Assembly (NCBI GenBank): GCA_023386865.1
Contig: JAEWIV010000207.1
Span: forward strand, 1-13,404
Reading direction: 5' to 3'
Length of the DNA: 13,404 nucleotides
DNA from: Pseudomonadota bacterium
GTDB taxonomy: Bacteria; Pseudomonadota; Alphaproteobacteria; Reyranellales; Reyranellaceae
Shown one piece after another: positions 1 through 7,833 of the stretch. The stretch's first letter is position 1; every line of letters starts with the position of its first letter. The translations under genes were made by a program, and so were the position numbers. Below the pieces are notes generated by a model, which searched no databases, was not told where the DNA came from, and saw only the letters and a program-made list of their open reading frames with translations.

Positions 1-56
1 TCGATAGCGAGCGTGAAGCTTAGCGGCGGAGGCGGCATCGGCCGGCAGCCGGTGGG

Positions 57-1001
57 CTACTTCACCTTGGTCTTGTCGGCGTGCTGGATGTCGGCCGCCT
101 GGCCCATGTCCTCGTCGGTGACCCGCCCGGCGCCCGGCCCAGCGCCGAGATCCGCGCCGGTGGTGGGGTTGGTCGTGGGATTGGACACCGTGCGTTCCGC
201 CAGCTTCTTCGCCGCGCTTTGCTCGGCCTTGCTGAGCTTCACCGAAGCCTTGCCGTCGCCCTCTCCCGCCGGCATGACCTGCTCGAGATCGTCGACGCGC
301 TGCCATTGCTCGCCCGTGTTCCACGGTCCCGACGCATCGCCGTCCCCTTGCGAGGCGTTGACGTACATGTCGGCGAAGGGGGCGACCCCCTGGAGCTTGC
401 CAGGCGGGAAGTTCTCGCTCATCGCGTAGAGCGCCTTCTCGAACGACTTCTGATGGGCGATCTCGCGGGTCATCAGGAAGCCCAGCGCATCCTTGATACC
501 GGGATCGTCCGTGACGTTGATGAGGCGCTCGTAGATGATCTTGGCGCGGCTCTCGGCAGCGATGTTGGAGCGCAGGTCGCAGCTCGGATCGCCGCGCGAA
601 TCGATGTAAGCCGAGGTCCAGGGCACGCCCGAGGAATTGGTAAGCGACGGCCCGCCGCCGAACAGGATGCCTTGGGTGTGGCTGTCGCCGCCGGCGGTGA
701 GCGAGCGGTAGAGTTCCGCTTCCGTCATCGCCGCCTCGCAAAGCTGCGCCTTCACGCCCTTGTTCAGCATGGCGACGATCGAGCCGATCACCTCGAGATG
801 GCTCAGCTCCTCGGTGGCGATGTCGAGCAGCATGTCCTTGCGGCCTGGATCATCTTCCGCCAGGCCCTGCGTGAAATAGCGCATGGCGGCTGCGAGCTCG
901 CCGTCCGGCCCACCGAACTGCTCGAGCAGCAGCGAGCCCAGCGCCGGATTGCTCTCGCCGACGCGCACCGTGTACTGCAGGCGCTTGTTGTGAATGAACA
1001 T
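57..1001 (-). CDS. Manganese (non-heme) catalase
   Basis: This 314-residue protein dismutates hydrogen peroxide to water and oxygen at a di-manganese centre, acting in the cytoplasm. The expected ligands of the four-helix ferritin-like core are visible: E35 (in GELAAAMRY), E65 and H68 (in TEELSHLE), E150 (in NIAAESRAK) and H183 (in REIAHQ). Positions and spacing match the known family. After about residue 225 the C-terminus is a low-complexity tail rich in Gly, Thr, Asp and Lys. The start is well supported: the mRNA reads AAGGAG, then six bases, then ATG. The gene is divergent from a small-protein gene, and an EcfG-like promoter candidate lies at 1038-1063. Bacterial Mn-catalases often belong to stress regulons; that this one does is inferred from the promoter candidate. 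The family assignment is firm. Confidence 0.95.
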   Translation of the reverse strand: MFIHNKRLQYTVRVGESNPALGSLLLEQFGGPDGELAAAMRYFTQGLAEDDPGRKDMLLDIATEELSHLEVIGSIVAMLNKGVKAQLCEAAMTEAELYRSLTAGGDSHTQGILFGGGPSLTNSSGVPWTSAYIDSRGDPSCDLRSNIAAESRAKIIYERLINVTDDPGIKDALGFLMTREIAHQKSFEKALYAMSENFPPGKLQGVAPFADMYVNASQGDGDASGPWNTGEQWQRVDDLEQVMPAGEGDGKASVKLSKAEQSAAKKLAERTVSNPTTNPTTGADLGAGPGAGRVTDEDMGQAADIQHADKTKVK

Positions 1002-1037
1002 CCCATTCTCCTTGGCTTCGGGGAAATCATGCGGGCC

Positions 1038-1063
1038 AACGTGGGCTGTTGCGCGAGAGTTGC
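1038..1063 (-). promoter_or_regulatory. EcfG-type promoter candidate for Mn-catalase
   Basis: On the minus strand, GCAAC (1063-1059), 17 bases, then CGTT (1041-1038). The general stress sigma factor EcfG/RpoE2 is known to use GGAAC-N16/17-CGTT, so one base of the -35 differs. The -10 element lies 36 bases before the catalase ATG. Found by eye, with no experimental support. Confidence 0.4.
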
Positions 1064-1188
1064 CTTAAGAAGCAGCGAAGGATGACGGCTGCACGCGATG
1101 GTTGCGGAGCGAAATTCGGCGGCGTTTCTCTCACGCTCGGCAGCCAGGCAGGGCTGGCGGAAGCGGACAGGAGAATTCGCACGGGAAC

Positions 1189-1214
1189 GCAACCCCGCAG
1201 GATCAGCCGGTGTT
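1189..1214 (+). promoter_or_regulatory. EcfG-type promoter candidate for the 109-aa gene
   Basis: GCAAC (1189-1193), 17 bases, then TGTT (1211-1214). It has one mismatch in each half of the GGAAC-N16/17-CGTT consensus and ends 37 bases before the ATG at 1252. It is the weakest of the five similar sites in this window, but its spacing and distance to the gene match the catalase site it faces. Confidence 0.25.
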
Positions 1215-1251
1215 CCTCGGCCGCTGTCACCGATGAATTCGGGGAGGACAG

Positions 1252-1581
1252 ATGGCGCTCGATCTGGGACTACAACTCAAGATGCTCGAGGAGGCATGCC
1301 ATCGTCTTCTGCTACGGCCCGACGAGGTCGCCGTTCGGGAAGACCTGGCGCGGACCATCGCGGCGATCGAACTCTCGGCCGCTCCGGACGGGGATGTCTT
1401 CGTGCGTGCCCTGGTCGACGAAGTGCGCGCCCATGCCGACAGCCTGGCTTTCCGGCTGGAGGGACGGGGCTACGACTGCCTTTACATCAGTGGGGCCACG
1501 ACCGTGCTTTGCCAGGCGATGACGCAATTGAAGCTGCAGCTTTCCGCCGTCGCCAGCCGGAGCCGACCCAGCCCCGCGTGA
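1252..1581 (+). CDS. Hypothetical 109-aa helical protein
   Basis: I do not recognise this family. The protein has no signal peptide or membrane segment. Residues 1-50 look helical and acidic/amphipathic (LGLQLKMLEEACHRLLL, then LARTIAAIEL). A second block, at about 51-100, includes the stretch RGYDCLYISGATT followed by another helix. The start is well supported by GGGGAGG at 1241-1247, four bases before ATG. Reading is GC-rich and codon-like throughout. The gene faces the Mn-catalase across a 250-base region with candidate stress promoters on both strands, which suggests but does not prove a role in the same response. Confidence 0.7.
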   Translation: MALDLGLQLKMLEEACHRLLLRPDEVAVREDLARTIAAIELSAAPDGDVFVRALVDEVRAHADSLAFRLEGRGYDCLYISGATTVLCQAMTQLKLQLSAVASRSRPSPA

Positions 1582-1596
1582 ATTCTACTCTCGCCT

Positions 1597-1622
1597 GTAA
1601 CATCGCCGCCGGCGATCGCGTT
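1597..1622 (+). promoter_or_regulatory. EcfG-type promoter candidate for the GNAT-like gene
   Basis: GTAAC (1597-1601), 17 bases, then CGTT (1619-1622), one base off GGAAC-N16/17-CGTT. Transcription would start near 1630, placing the 1650-1700 hairpin inside the 5' leader of the gene at 1727. Confidence 0.35.
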
Positions 1623-1649
1623 CGTCAAAGGCTGGCCCCCCGCGCCGGC

Positions 1650-1700
1650 CTCCGGCCCCTGCCCTCTTCCCCCTGGCTGTCGCACCGGCAGGGGCCGGAG
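1650..1700. repeat. Perfect 14-bp inverted repeat
   Basis: CTCCGGCCCCTGCC (1650-1663) and its exact complement GGCAGGGGCCGGAG (1687-1700) enclose a 23-base loop. The stem is very GC-rich. No T-run follows in either direction, so this is not a classical terminator. It ends 26 bases before the ATG at 1727, so it could fold in the leader RNA and affect access to that start. Confidence 0.6.
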
Positions 1701-1726
1701 TTCCATATCGTACAGTCGGGCTGCTC

Positions 1727-2212
1727 ATGCGTTGCACCATTCACCCCACGACTGCGCAGGATGTCGCAAATGTCGTCATCGGGCACGCCGCACGGGGCCC
1801 CGAGAGCGAAGACGATAGCAGCCGCGAGAGCCTGGACTCCCTGCTCGAGGCCTGTGCGATGAGCCGGCAGGTGTGGACCGCCGCGAATGCCGAGGGCGAG
1901 CCGCTTGCCTTGATCGGCGCCGCGCCCTGGACCGAAGACAGCGGCCGCGGCCGCCTTTGGTTCGTGGTCCTGGCGGCTTACAGGGGCAGCGACAACGACC
2001 TGACGTCGGTGATGCGGCTCACCGTGTCGGAAATGCTGCAGGTGTTCGCTCAGCTGGAAAACAACGTCAGCGCTGAAAAGGCTTGGGCGCTGAAGCTGAT
2101 GCGGGACGCGGGCTTCACCGTCGAGCCGGCGCAAGCCTCGCACGACGGGGTCGATCGCCATCGCGTCTGGATCGAGGCGGACGCCTCGCATGGCGTGCTG
2201 CCTGCCGCGTAG
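1727..2212 (+). CDS. T7 gp13-like / GNAT-fold protein
   Basis: This 161-residue soluble protein resembles the small GNAT-like family that includes T7 internal protein gp13 (DUF2833-type). The order of features fits: an N-terminal 'x-P-T-T-A-Q-D-V' strand-helix start, a central segment (residues about 47-90: SRQVWTAANAEGEPLALIGAAP, then GRLWFVVLAAYRG), and a C-terminal helix LENNVSAEKAWALKLMRDAGF at about 112-132. The last is the typical 'N-x-V, then W-x-x-x-L-x-x-x-G-F' ending. In cellular genomes the function is unknown; an acyl-transferase role would be inference. No strong Shine-Dalgarno lies before the ATG, and a 14-bp hairpin lies just upstream. No other phage genes flank it. The family call is from pattern memory only. 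Confidence 0.6.
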   Translation: MRCTIHPTTAQDVANVVIGHAARGPESEDDSSRESLDSLLEACAMSRQVWTAANAEGEPLALIGAAPWTEDSGRGRLWFVVLAAYRGSDNDLTSVMRLTVSEMLQVFAQLENNVSAEKAWALKLMRDAGFTVEPAQASHDGVDRHRVWIEADASHGVLPAA

Positions 2213-2233
2213 TGGGCGCACCGCTCGACACCG

Positions 2234-2446
2234 ATGCGCACCGGATCATGGGTCATCCTGGCTGTACTGCTGCTCCTGCTGGCGCTCGCGGTCTACGTGT
2301 CGGTCGCCGGATGGTCCGCGGCCGGCGAGGGCTCCGGCGAAATCAGCACCGCGGGCTATGTCGCCATGGGCTTGGGCGTCGTCGCGACCTTGGCCCTCGG
2401 AATGGGGCTCATGGCGCTGATCTTCTACAGCAATCGTCGACGGTAG
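2234..2446 (+). CDS. Small two-helix membrane protein
   Basis: This 70-residue protein has two hydrophobic segments. Residues about 6-27 (WVILAVLLLLLALAVYVSV) and 43-66 (YVAMGLGVVATLALGMGLMALIF) are each long enough to cross the inner membrane. A short Gly/Ser-rich loop separates them, and the end is basic (SNRRR), which by the positive-inside rule suggests a cytoplasmic C-terminus. It starts 21 bases after the preceding stop and is probably co-transcribed with it, though no clear ribosome binding site is visible. No family is recognised. Small membrane proteins of this shape are common in alphaproteobacterial stress loci, but a role is not shown here. Confidence 0.65.
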   Translation: MRTGSWVILAVLLLLLALAVYVSVAGWSAAGEGSGEISTAGYVAMGLGVVATLALGMGLMALIFYSNRRR

Positions 2447-2451
2447 CGCCG

Positions 2452-2467
2452 CGTACCCTATCGTACG
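2452..2467. promoter_or_regulatory. Palindrome CGTAC-N6-GTACG, candidate operator
   Basis: CGTAC (2452-2456), six bases, GTACG (2463-2467). The core GTACC-N4-CGTAC recurs once in the window, upstream of the receiver-Crp gene at 8981-8996. N6 between inverted half-sites is the geometry used by Crp-type dimers. The centre is roughly 60 bases before the expected start of CheB operon transcription, a position compatible with activation. Confidence 0.4.
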
Positions 2468-2487
2468 GGGCACCACGGCCTGCGCCG

Positions 2488-2512
2488 GCAACGCGCGGCT
2501 GAAGCCTACGTT
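2488..2512 (+). promoter_or_regulatory. EcfG-type promoter candidate for the CheB operon
   Basis: GCAAC (2488-2492), 16 bases, then CGTT (2509-2512). It has one mismatch from GGAAC-N16/17-CGTT and lies 30 bases before the ATG at 2543. Confidence 0.4.
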
Positions 2513-2542
2513 GAGCCGTCATCGCACGGTGGAGGCGTAGTG

Positions 2543-3598
2543 ATGGCGACGGCAACATCAGCCGCCCGCGACATCATCGTCATCGGCGGCTCGGCGGGGA
2601 GCCTCAAGGCAGTCCAGACGCTGGTCCAAGGGCTGGAGCCCGATTTTCCGGCCAGCGTCTTCGTCGTGCTGCATATCGGGGCCGACAGCCAGCTCGCCAG
2701 CATCCTCGACCATGCCGGTCCCCTGCCGGCTGTCCCGGCGATATCCGGCGAGCGTTTCGAGCGCGGCAAGATCTATGTCGGCGTGCCGGGGGTGCACCTC
2801 CTGCTGCATGACAACCACATCTTGTTGCGACGTGGCCCGCGCGAAAATCTCTCGCGCCCCGCAATCGACCCCCTCTTCCGGTCGGCGGCGGCGAGCTTCG
2901 GCGGGCGGGTCCTGGGCATCGTGATGTCGGGTGCCCTCGGCGACGGCACCGCCGGGCTCGGCGCCATCAAGCGCTGCGGCGGCCTCGCCGTGGTCCAGGA
3001 TCCCGGCGAGGCCCTGGTTTCCAACATGCCGCGTAGCGCCCTGCGCCATGTCGAGGTCGACCACGTCTGCAAAGCCAAGGACATGGCCCGCTTGCTGGCG
3101 AGACTTGTCCGCGAGCCGGCGGGATCGACGCCCGAGATCCCCCTTGATGTCCGGATCGAGACGGCGATCGCCGCCCAGGAGCTCATCGACATGCATGCAG
3201 ACGACAGGCTCGGGACCCCGTCCCGCTTCACCTGTCCCGAGTGTCATGGGGCCTTGTGGGAGATCGAAGATGGAAGCATTCTGCGCTTTCGATGCCATGT
3301 CGGGCACGCCTTTTCCGCCGACACCGTGCTCGCTTCGCAAGGGGAGGAGATCGACCGGTTGCTGGACACCCTGCTGCGGTCGCATCAGGAACGCGCGGCG
3401 CTGGCGCAACGCATGGCAAAGCACGAGCGCGCCGAGCAACGCCACGCTCTGGCCGAGCATCTCGAGCGGCGGGCGCGCGACTACGAGCACGACGCCATGA
3501 TCATGAGAAAGTTGCTGAGCAGCGGCGAGGCGGGGTCCGGGGCGACTCCGGAACGGGGAGAGGAGAGTGTCGCGGCGCATGAGTACCGAGAGCGATAG
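2543..3598 (+). CDS. CheB-type methylesterase domain protein with C-terminal Zn ribbon
   Basis: This 351-residue protein begins directly with a CheB catalytic domain (about 10-195) and has no receiver domain. The catalytic triad is intact: S17 in GGSAGS, H44 in VVLHIG and D134 in SGALGDGT. CheB enzymes hydrolyse glutamyl methyl esters or deamidate glutamine on chemoreceptors. From about 228 to 258 a Cys/His cluster (C231-x2-C234, then C251-H-x-x-H255) looks like a zinc ribbon. It is followed by a charged helical tail. GGAGG at 2531-2535 lies seven bases before ATG 2543; a GTG at 2540 is the alternative start, with worse spacing. The stop overlaps the next gene, so translation is probably coupled. 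With no receptor nearby, the substrate is unknown and may not be a chemoreceptor. Confidence 0.88.
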   Translation: MATATSAARDIIVIGGSAGSLKAVQTLVQGLEPDFPASVFVVLHIGADSQLASILDHAGPLPAVPAISGERFERGKIYVGVPGVHLLLHDNHILLRRGPRENLSRPAIDPLFRSAAASFGGRVLGIVMSGALGDGTAGLGAIKRCGGLAVVQDPGEALVSNMPRSALRHVEVDHVCKAKDMARLLARLVREPAGSTPEIPLDVRIETAIAAQELIDMHADDRLGTPSRFTCPECHGALWEIEDGSILRFRCHVGHAFSADTVLASQGEEIDRLLDTLLRSHQERAALAQRMAKHERAEQRHALAEHLERRARDYEHDAMIMRKLLSSGEAGSGATPERGEESVAAHEYRER

Positions 3599-6500
3599 AT
3601 CGGGCGAGACCGACCAACCCCGCGAGGCGACCAGCGTGCCGGTCGTCGGCATCGGCGCCTCGGCGGGCGGCATCAGCGCGCTCGAGACGATGATACCCGT
3701 GCTCACGCCGGGTACGGGCCTGGCCTATGTCGTGGTCCAGCATCTCGATCCCGATCACGAGAGCGTACTGACCAGCTTGCTGGGACGAGTAGCGAAGATT
3801 CCTGTCGTCGACATCGAGGACCGGGCAATCATCCAGGCCGACCACATCTACGTTATGCCCCGCAATACGTCGCTCACGATCGCCGGCAATCGGCTGCAGC
3901 TGAAGGCGCCGGTCGAGCAGCGCGGCCAGCGGACGCCGATCGACGGCTTCTTCGTCTCGCTCGCCATGGCCCGCGGCGAAAACGCCGCCGGCGTCATCCT
4001 GTCCGGCACCGGCAGCGACGGAACGATCGGGCTGCGCGCAATCAAGGAGCACGGCGGGCTGACCGTGGCACAGGACCACGCCGAATACGACGGCATGATG
4101 CGCAGCGCCGTGCGCAGCGGCACCGTGGATTTCGTGCTGCCGCTGGAACAAATCCCCTCGAAGCTCGTCGACTACTTCCGCCACTTGACCGATGTCGACG
4201 GCCGCAAGGGCCCCGACGGCGTACGCCACGAGGCGACCGACCACCTGGCGCAGATCTGTGCCTTGCTGCGCACGCGCACCGGCCACGATTTCAGCGGCTA
4301 CAAGGACAAGACCGTGGCGCGCCGCGTGCAGCGGCGCATGCAGGTGCTGCAGATCGACGAGGTGCCCGACTTCATCGAGCGCCTGCGCAAGGACCCTCAG
4401 GAGCTCGATGCGCTGCTCCAGGATCTGCTGATCGGCGTCACCAACTTCTTCCGCGATCCGCAGGCGTTCGAGGTGCTGGAGCGCGAGGTCATCCCGAAGC
4501 TGTTCGAGGGAAAGGGACCAGAAGACTCGATCCGCATCTGGGTGCCCGGCTGCTCGACAGGCGAGGAGGCTTATTCCATCGCCATCCTGTTGCGGGAGCA
4601 CATGCCGAAGGAGCAGAGCGCGCCCAAGCTGCAAATCTTCGCCAGCGACATCGACGAGCAGTCGCTGCAGATTGCCCGCATCGGCCGCTACCCGTCGACC
4701 ATTGCCAAGGACGTCCCGCCGGCCCGCCTGGAGCGCTACTTCGTGCGCGAGGATGGGACCTATCGCATCGCCAGCGACCTGCGAGAAATCTGCCTGTTCT
4801 CCTCGCACAACCTGTTGCGCGACGCGCCGTTCTCCAAGCTCGACCTGATCGCCTGCCGCAATCTCCTGATCTATCTCACGCCCGAGCTGCAGAACCGGCT
4901 AATTCCGCTCTTCCACTATGCCCTGAACGACAGCGGCTACCTGTTCCTCGGCATGTCGGAGAACGTCACCCGTCACTCGCGGCTGTTCGCGACGGTCGAC
5001 AAGCCGCATCGCATCTTCAGGCGCCGCCCGCAGATGGAGCGGCGGCTGCCTGAATTTCCGCTGACGGCGCCGGAGGGCAACCGCCGCCTGCCGCAGGCGA
5101 TGCTGCGGAGCGCGGCCGAGCACGAACCTCTGCAGACCCTGGCCGAGCGCCAGCTCCTGGACCGTTACAGTCCGGCTTATGTCGTCGTGAACGGCGACGG
5201 CGAGCTGCTGCATGGATCGGGCCGCACCGGCAAGTACCTCGAACTGCCCTCCGGCGCGCCGCGCATGGACATCTACAGCATGGCGCGGCCCGGTCTCAGG
5301 CCCGACCTGCGCGCCGGCGTGCACAAGGCGGCCAGCACGGGCCAGGTGGCCGTCCAGCGCAACGTCACAGTCGGCACCAACGGCGGCCGCCAGGCCATCG
5401 ACCTGATCATCCACCCGATCCGCTCGGCGGCCATGCCGGATTCGATGTACATGGTGGTCTTCCAGGACATCGGCGGCATCAAGCCGACGGAGGCGGAGGG
5501 CACCGAGACCGCCGAGGAGCTCGAGAACGCCAACCTGCAGCAACTCGAGGTCGAGCTGCGCGCCACCCGCGAGCGGCTGCAGACCACGACCGAGGAGCTC
5601 GAATCGTCGAACGAGGAGCTGAAATCGGGCAACGAGGAACTGTCCTCGATGAACGAGGAGCTGCAGTCTGCCAACGAAGAGCTGGAAACCTCCAAGGAGG
5701 AGTTGCAATCGATCAACGAGGAGCTGCAGACCGTCAATGCCGAGCTCAACTCCCGCGTCGAAGAGCTGAGCCGTGCCAACTCGGATATCGCCAACTTGCT
5801 GGAGAGCACGCAGATCGCCACGGTGTTCCTCGATCGCAATCTCGCAATCAAGAGCTTCACGCCGGCGGCCAAGGACGTGTTCCGCCTGGTCGAGAGCGAC
5901 ACCGGCCGCCCGATCACCCATGTCAGGGCGCGCTTCCGTTCCGACACCGTACAGGAGGACGCCGAGCGTGTGCTGCGCTCGCTCGCGACCATCGAGCGCC
6001 AGGTCGAGAGCACCTACAACGACCAGCGCTACGTCATGCGCATGATGCCCTACCGCACGGTCGACAACGTGATCGGCGGCGTGGTCATCACCTTCGTCGA
6101 CGTCAGCCGGATCACCGCGGCCGAGGCCCGCATCAATGAACTGACGCTCGACCTGCGCAACCGCGTGCAGAGCCTGGAGACCCTGCTCAACATCCTGCCG
6201 GTCGGCATCCTGATCACTGAGGACGGCAACGGCGAGCACGTGCGCATCAACCGATACGGCGCGCAGCTGCTCGGCGAGAGCGGCGAGGGCGGCGACGGCG
6301 CCGGCATACGGCCGACAACGTCGGCGCTGCGCGTCTTCCAGGGCGACCACGAATTGCGTCCCGATGAACAGCCGCTGCGCCGGGCGGCGGATTCCGGTCA
6401 GGCAGTGCCGGCCTTCGAGGCCCATATCCTGCGCAGCGACGGCTCGCGTCTCGAGGCGATGATGTCGGCGACGCCGCTGTTCGACGACCACGGCAAGGTG

Positions 6501-7163
6501 CGGGGCGCCATCGCCGCGATCCTCGACATCACCGAGCGGCGGGCGGCCGAGGCGCACCAGCAGGTGCTGCTGCACGAGCTGCAGCACCGGGTCAAGAACA
6601 TCATCACCACCATCGGCGCGCTGGCGAGCCGCATGATGAAGGAGAGCACTTCTCTCGATGAGTTCGGGACAGCCTTCCACGGCCGCCTGCGGGCGATGGC
6701 GACGACGCACGAACTCCTCTCGCACGGCAACTGGACGGGCGCTCGCCTGCAGGCGTTGATCGAGGCGGTGCTGCAGTCGCACCTCGGCAAGGACCACGAC
6801 GTCGTGGAGATGCACGGACCCGACCTCATCCTCACGCCGGCCGCTGCATCGACGATCGGGCTGGTCTTCTACGAGCTCGCCACGAACGCCACGAAGTACG
6901 GCGGCCTGTCAGGCGACGGCCACGTCAAGGTGGGATGGCGCATTGAACAGGCGGCGCCGCCGTCGGTGGTGATCGAGTGGATGGAAACCGGCGGGCCGCC
7001 GATGAAGGAAGCGATCGAGCCCGGCTTCGGCATGAGCTTCGTGACCCGCAGCGTCGAGTACGAGCTCGGTGGGTCGGCCAACGCGCAACCGAGCGCAGCC
7101 GGGTTGCGTTGGACGATCACCTTCCCGCTGCAGCGCAACGTGCAGCAAGGCATGGCGCAGTGA
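3567..7163 (+). CDS. CheB-CheR-PAS-HWE histidine kinase fusion
   Basis: A 1198-residue multidomain sensor. Order: CheB (about 24-205; triad S32, H59, D151 intact); CheR methyltransferase (about 230-475; NFFRD, SAM motif GCSTGEEAYS from 328, and CRNLLIYL); a PAS-like region (530-640); a heptad coiled coil (648-735); PAS (742-855); PAS (870-990); and an HWE kinase (1003-1195). The kinase has phosphoacceptor H1007 in HELQHRVKN, N-box ELATNATKYGG with N1107, and the W-x-E signature WME at 1138-1140. No transmembrane segment is evident, so it is probably cytoplasmic. GTG 3567 has GGGGAG six bases upstream; ATG 3579 is an alternative. It overlaps the upstream CheB gene by 32 bases. The architecture is known in soil proteobacteria, but its methylation target is generally unclear. 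Likely phospho-partners are the two receivers encoded nearby. Confidence 0.93.
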   Translation: MSRRMSTESDRSGETDQPREATSVPVVGIGASAGGISALETMIPVLTPGTGLAYVVVQHLDPDHESVLTSLLGRVAKIPVVDIEDRAIIQADHIYVMPRNTSLTIAGNRLQLKAPVEQRGQRTPIDGFFVSLAMARGENAAGVILSGTGSDGTIGLRAIKEHGGLTVAQDHAEYDGMMRSAVRSGTVDFVLPLEQIPSKLVDYFRHLTDVDGRKGPDGVRHEATDHLAQICALLRTRTGHDFSGYKDKTVARRVQRRMQVLQIDEVPDFIERLRKDPQELDALLQDLLIGVTNFFRDPQAFEVLEREVIPKLFEGKGPEDSIRIWVPGCSTGEEAYSIAILLREHMPKEQSAPKLQIFASDIDEQSLQIARIGRYPSTIAKDVPPARLERYFVREDGTYRIASDLREICLFSSHNLLRDAPFSKLDLIACRNLLIYLTPELQNRLIPLFHYALNDSGYLFLGMSENVTRHSRLFATVDKPHRIFRRRPQMERRLPEFPLTAPEGNRRLPQAMLRSAAEHEPLQTLAERQLLDRYSPAYVVVNGDGELLHGSGRTGKYLELPSGAPRMDIYSMARPGLRPDLRAGVHKAASTGQVAVQRNVTVGTNGGRQAIDLIIHPIRSAAMPDSMYMVVFQDIGGIKPTEAEGTETAEELENANLQQLEVELRATRERLQTTTEELESSNEELKSGNEELSSMNEELQSANEELETSKEELQSINEELQTVNAELNSRVEELSRANSDIANLLESTQIATVFLDRNLAIKSFTPAAKDVFRLVESDTGRPITHVRARFRSDTVQEDAERVLRSLATIERQVESTYNDQRYVMRMMPYRTVDNVIGGVVITFVDVSRITAAEARINELTLDLRNRVQSLETLLNILPVGILITEDGNGEHVRINRYGAQLLGESGEGGDGAGIRPTTSALRVFQGDHELRPDEQPLRRAADSGQAVPAFEAHILRSDGSRLEAMMSATPLFDDHGKVRGAIAAILDITERRAAEAHQQVLLHELQHRVKNIITTIGALASRMMKESTSLDEFGTAFHGRLRAMATTHELLSHGNWTGARLQALIEAVLQSHLGKDHDVVEMHGPDLILTPAAASTIGLVFYELATNATKYGGLSGDGHVKVGWRIEQAAPPSVVIEWMETGGPPMKEAIEPGFGMSFVTRSVEYELGGSANAQPSAAGLRWTITFPLQRNVQQGMAQ
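5583..5768 (+). repeat. Tandem 21-base repeats encoding a heptad coiled coil
   Basis: Eight to nine consecutive seven-codon units of the form x-N-E-E-L-x-S (for example SNEELKS, GNEELSS, MNEELQS) lie inside the kinase gene. They encode a rigid signalling helix between PAS regions. The unit is conserved more at protein than at DNA level, as expected from selection and not recent duplication. Confidence 0.85.
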
Positions 7164-7175
7164 CCCAGGGACGGA

Positions 7176-7538
7176 ATGGCAAAAGCCCTCGCGAGCCTGC
7201 GGATTCTCGTCGTCGAGGACAATTTCCTCGCCGCGGAGGTCGTCCGCGACGTCCTCGAAGGTAGCGGCTGCACCGTGGTCGGCCCGGTGGGCCGGTTGGC
7301 GGAAGGGGTGAGGTTGGCCCAGGACGAGCAGCTCGACGGCGCCGTCCTCGACGTCAATCTGAACGGCGAATGGTGCTTTCCCATCGCCAACGCGCTTCGC
7401 GACCGGGCGGTACCGTTCGTGTTCCTGACCGGCTACGGCGACGCCACCGTCCTTCCGCACGACCTGCGGTCGGCGCGCCGGCTCGCCAAGCCGATCCTCG
7501 GGTCGCAGCTCATCGAGGTCCTGATCGAGATCATTTGA
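7176..7538 (+). CDS. Single-domain response regulator (FAT GUY-like receiver)
   Basis: This 120-residue protein is a lone CheY-like receiver. Acidic pocket E14-D15, phosphoacceptor D59 in GAVLDVNLNG, T85 and K105 in LAKP are all present. The segment VPFVFLTGYG resembles the PF-x-F-A-T-G-Y signature of the FAT GUY receiver class, known to partner with HWE/HisKA_2 kinases in alphaproteobacteria. It begins 12 bases after the kinase stop, with a GGGA-type ribosome binding site, so it is the third gene of that operon and the most likely phosphate acceptor or sink of the kinase. It lacks an output domain. It is clearly similar to the receiver half of the convergent receiver-Crp protein at 7834-8883. 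Confidence 0.93.
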   Translation: MAKALASLRILVVEDNFLAAEVVRDVLEGSGCTVVGPVGRLAEGVRLAQDEQLDGAVLDVNLNGEWCFPIANALRDRAVPFVFLTGYGDATVLPHDLRSARRLAKPILGSQLIEVLIEII

Positions 7539-7833
7539 GCTTTTCAGGGAGCTACTCGTTCGCGAATTGCTTCATGCGGCAGCGCTGCGGCCTGGACGTC
7601 GGGGCGGCAAGGCAAGCGCCTTATCGGCGACGGGTCTCTTCAATAGCGGCGATGAACGGCTGACGGGGTTGGGGCGGCGAATACGCAGGCTGGCGCCCAG
7701 GGCCCGCAGCAGGAAAAGTTCTCGCAACACGATCGGTCGCGACAGATTGTCGTGGAGTCGCATGCCCAGCGAATGCCGGAGTCATCGCGGCAGTTGCATC
7801 CGGCGGCTCTTTTAATAGGTAGCCAGGCAAGCG
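7539..7833. other. Convergent intergenic region
   Basis: This is 295 bases between the 3' ends of two convergent regulator genes. I see no convincing terminator. A 63-codon minus-strand reading frame at 7572-7763 (starting MRLHDNLSRPIVLREL, Arg/Leu-rich) is open, but has no good ribosome binding site and no recognisable family. It may be a small gene or chance. Confidence 0.4.

Noticed and set aside
81..1085. 334-codon plus-strand frame opposite the catalase
   Set aside because: The opposite strand carries all five metal ligands of Mn-catalase; this frame is its shadow.
3501..4808. 435-codon minus-strand open frame opposite the kinase gene
   Set aside because: It is antisense to conserved CheB and CheR motifs, and its translation shows no family-like sequence. 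Long antisense frames are common in GC-rich genes.
5583..5768. Tandem DNA repeat or CRISPR-like array
   Set aside because: The periodicity is in phase with codons and encodes a coiled coil; there are no distinct spacers.
4899..6815. 638-codon minus-strand open frame
   Set aside because: It lies opposite the PAS, coiled coil and HWE domains. Its Leu/Gln-rich repeats only mirror the heptad codons on the other strand.
7572..7763. 63-codon minus-strand small gene
   Set aside because: It is open but has no ribosome binding site or recognised family; mentioned only within the intergenic entry.
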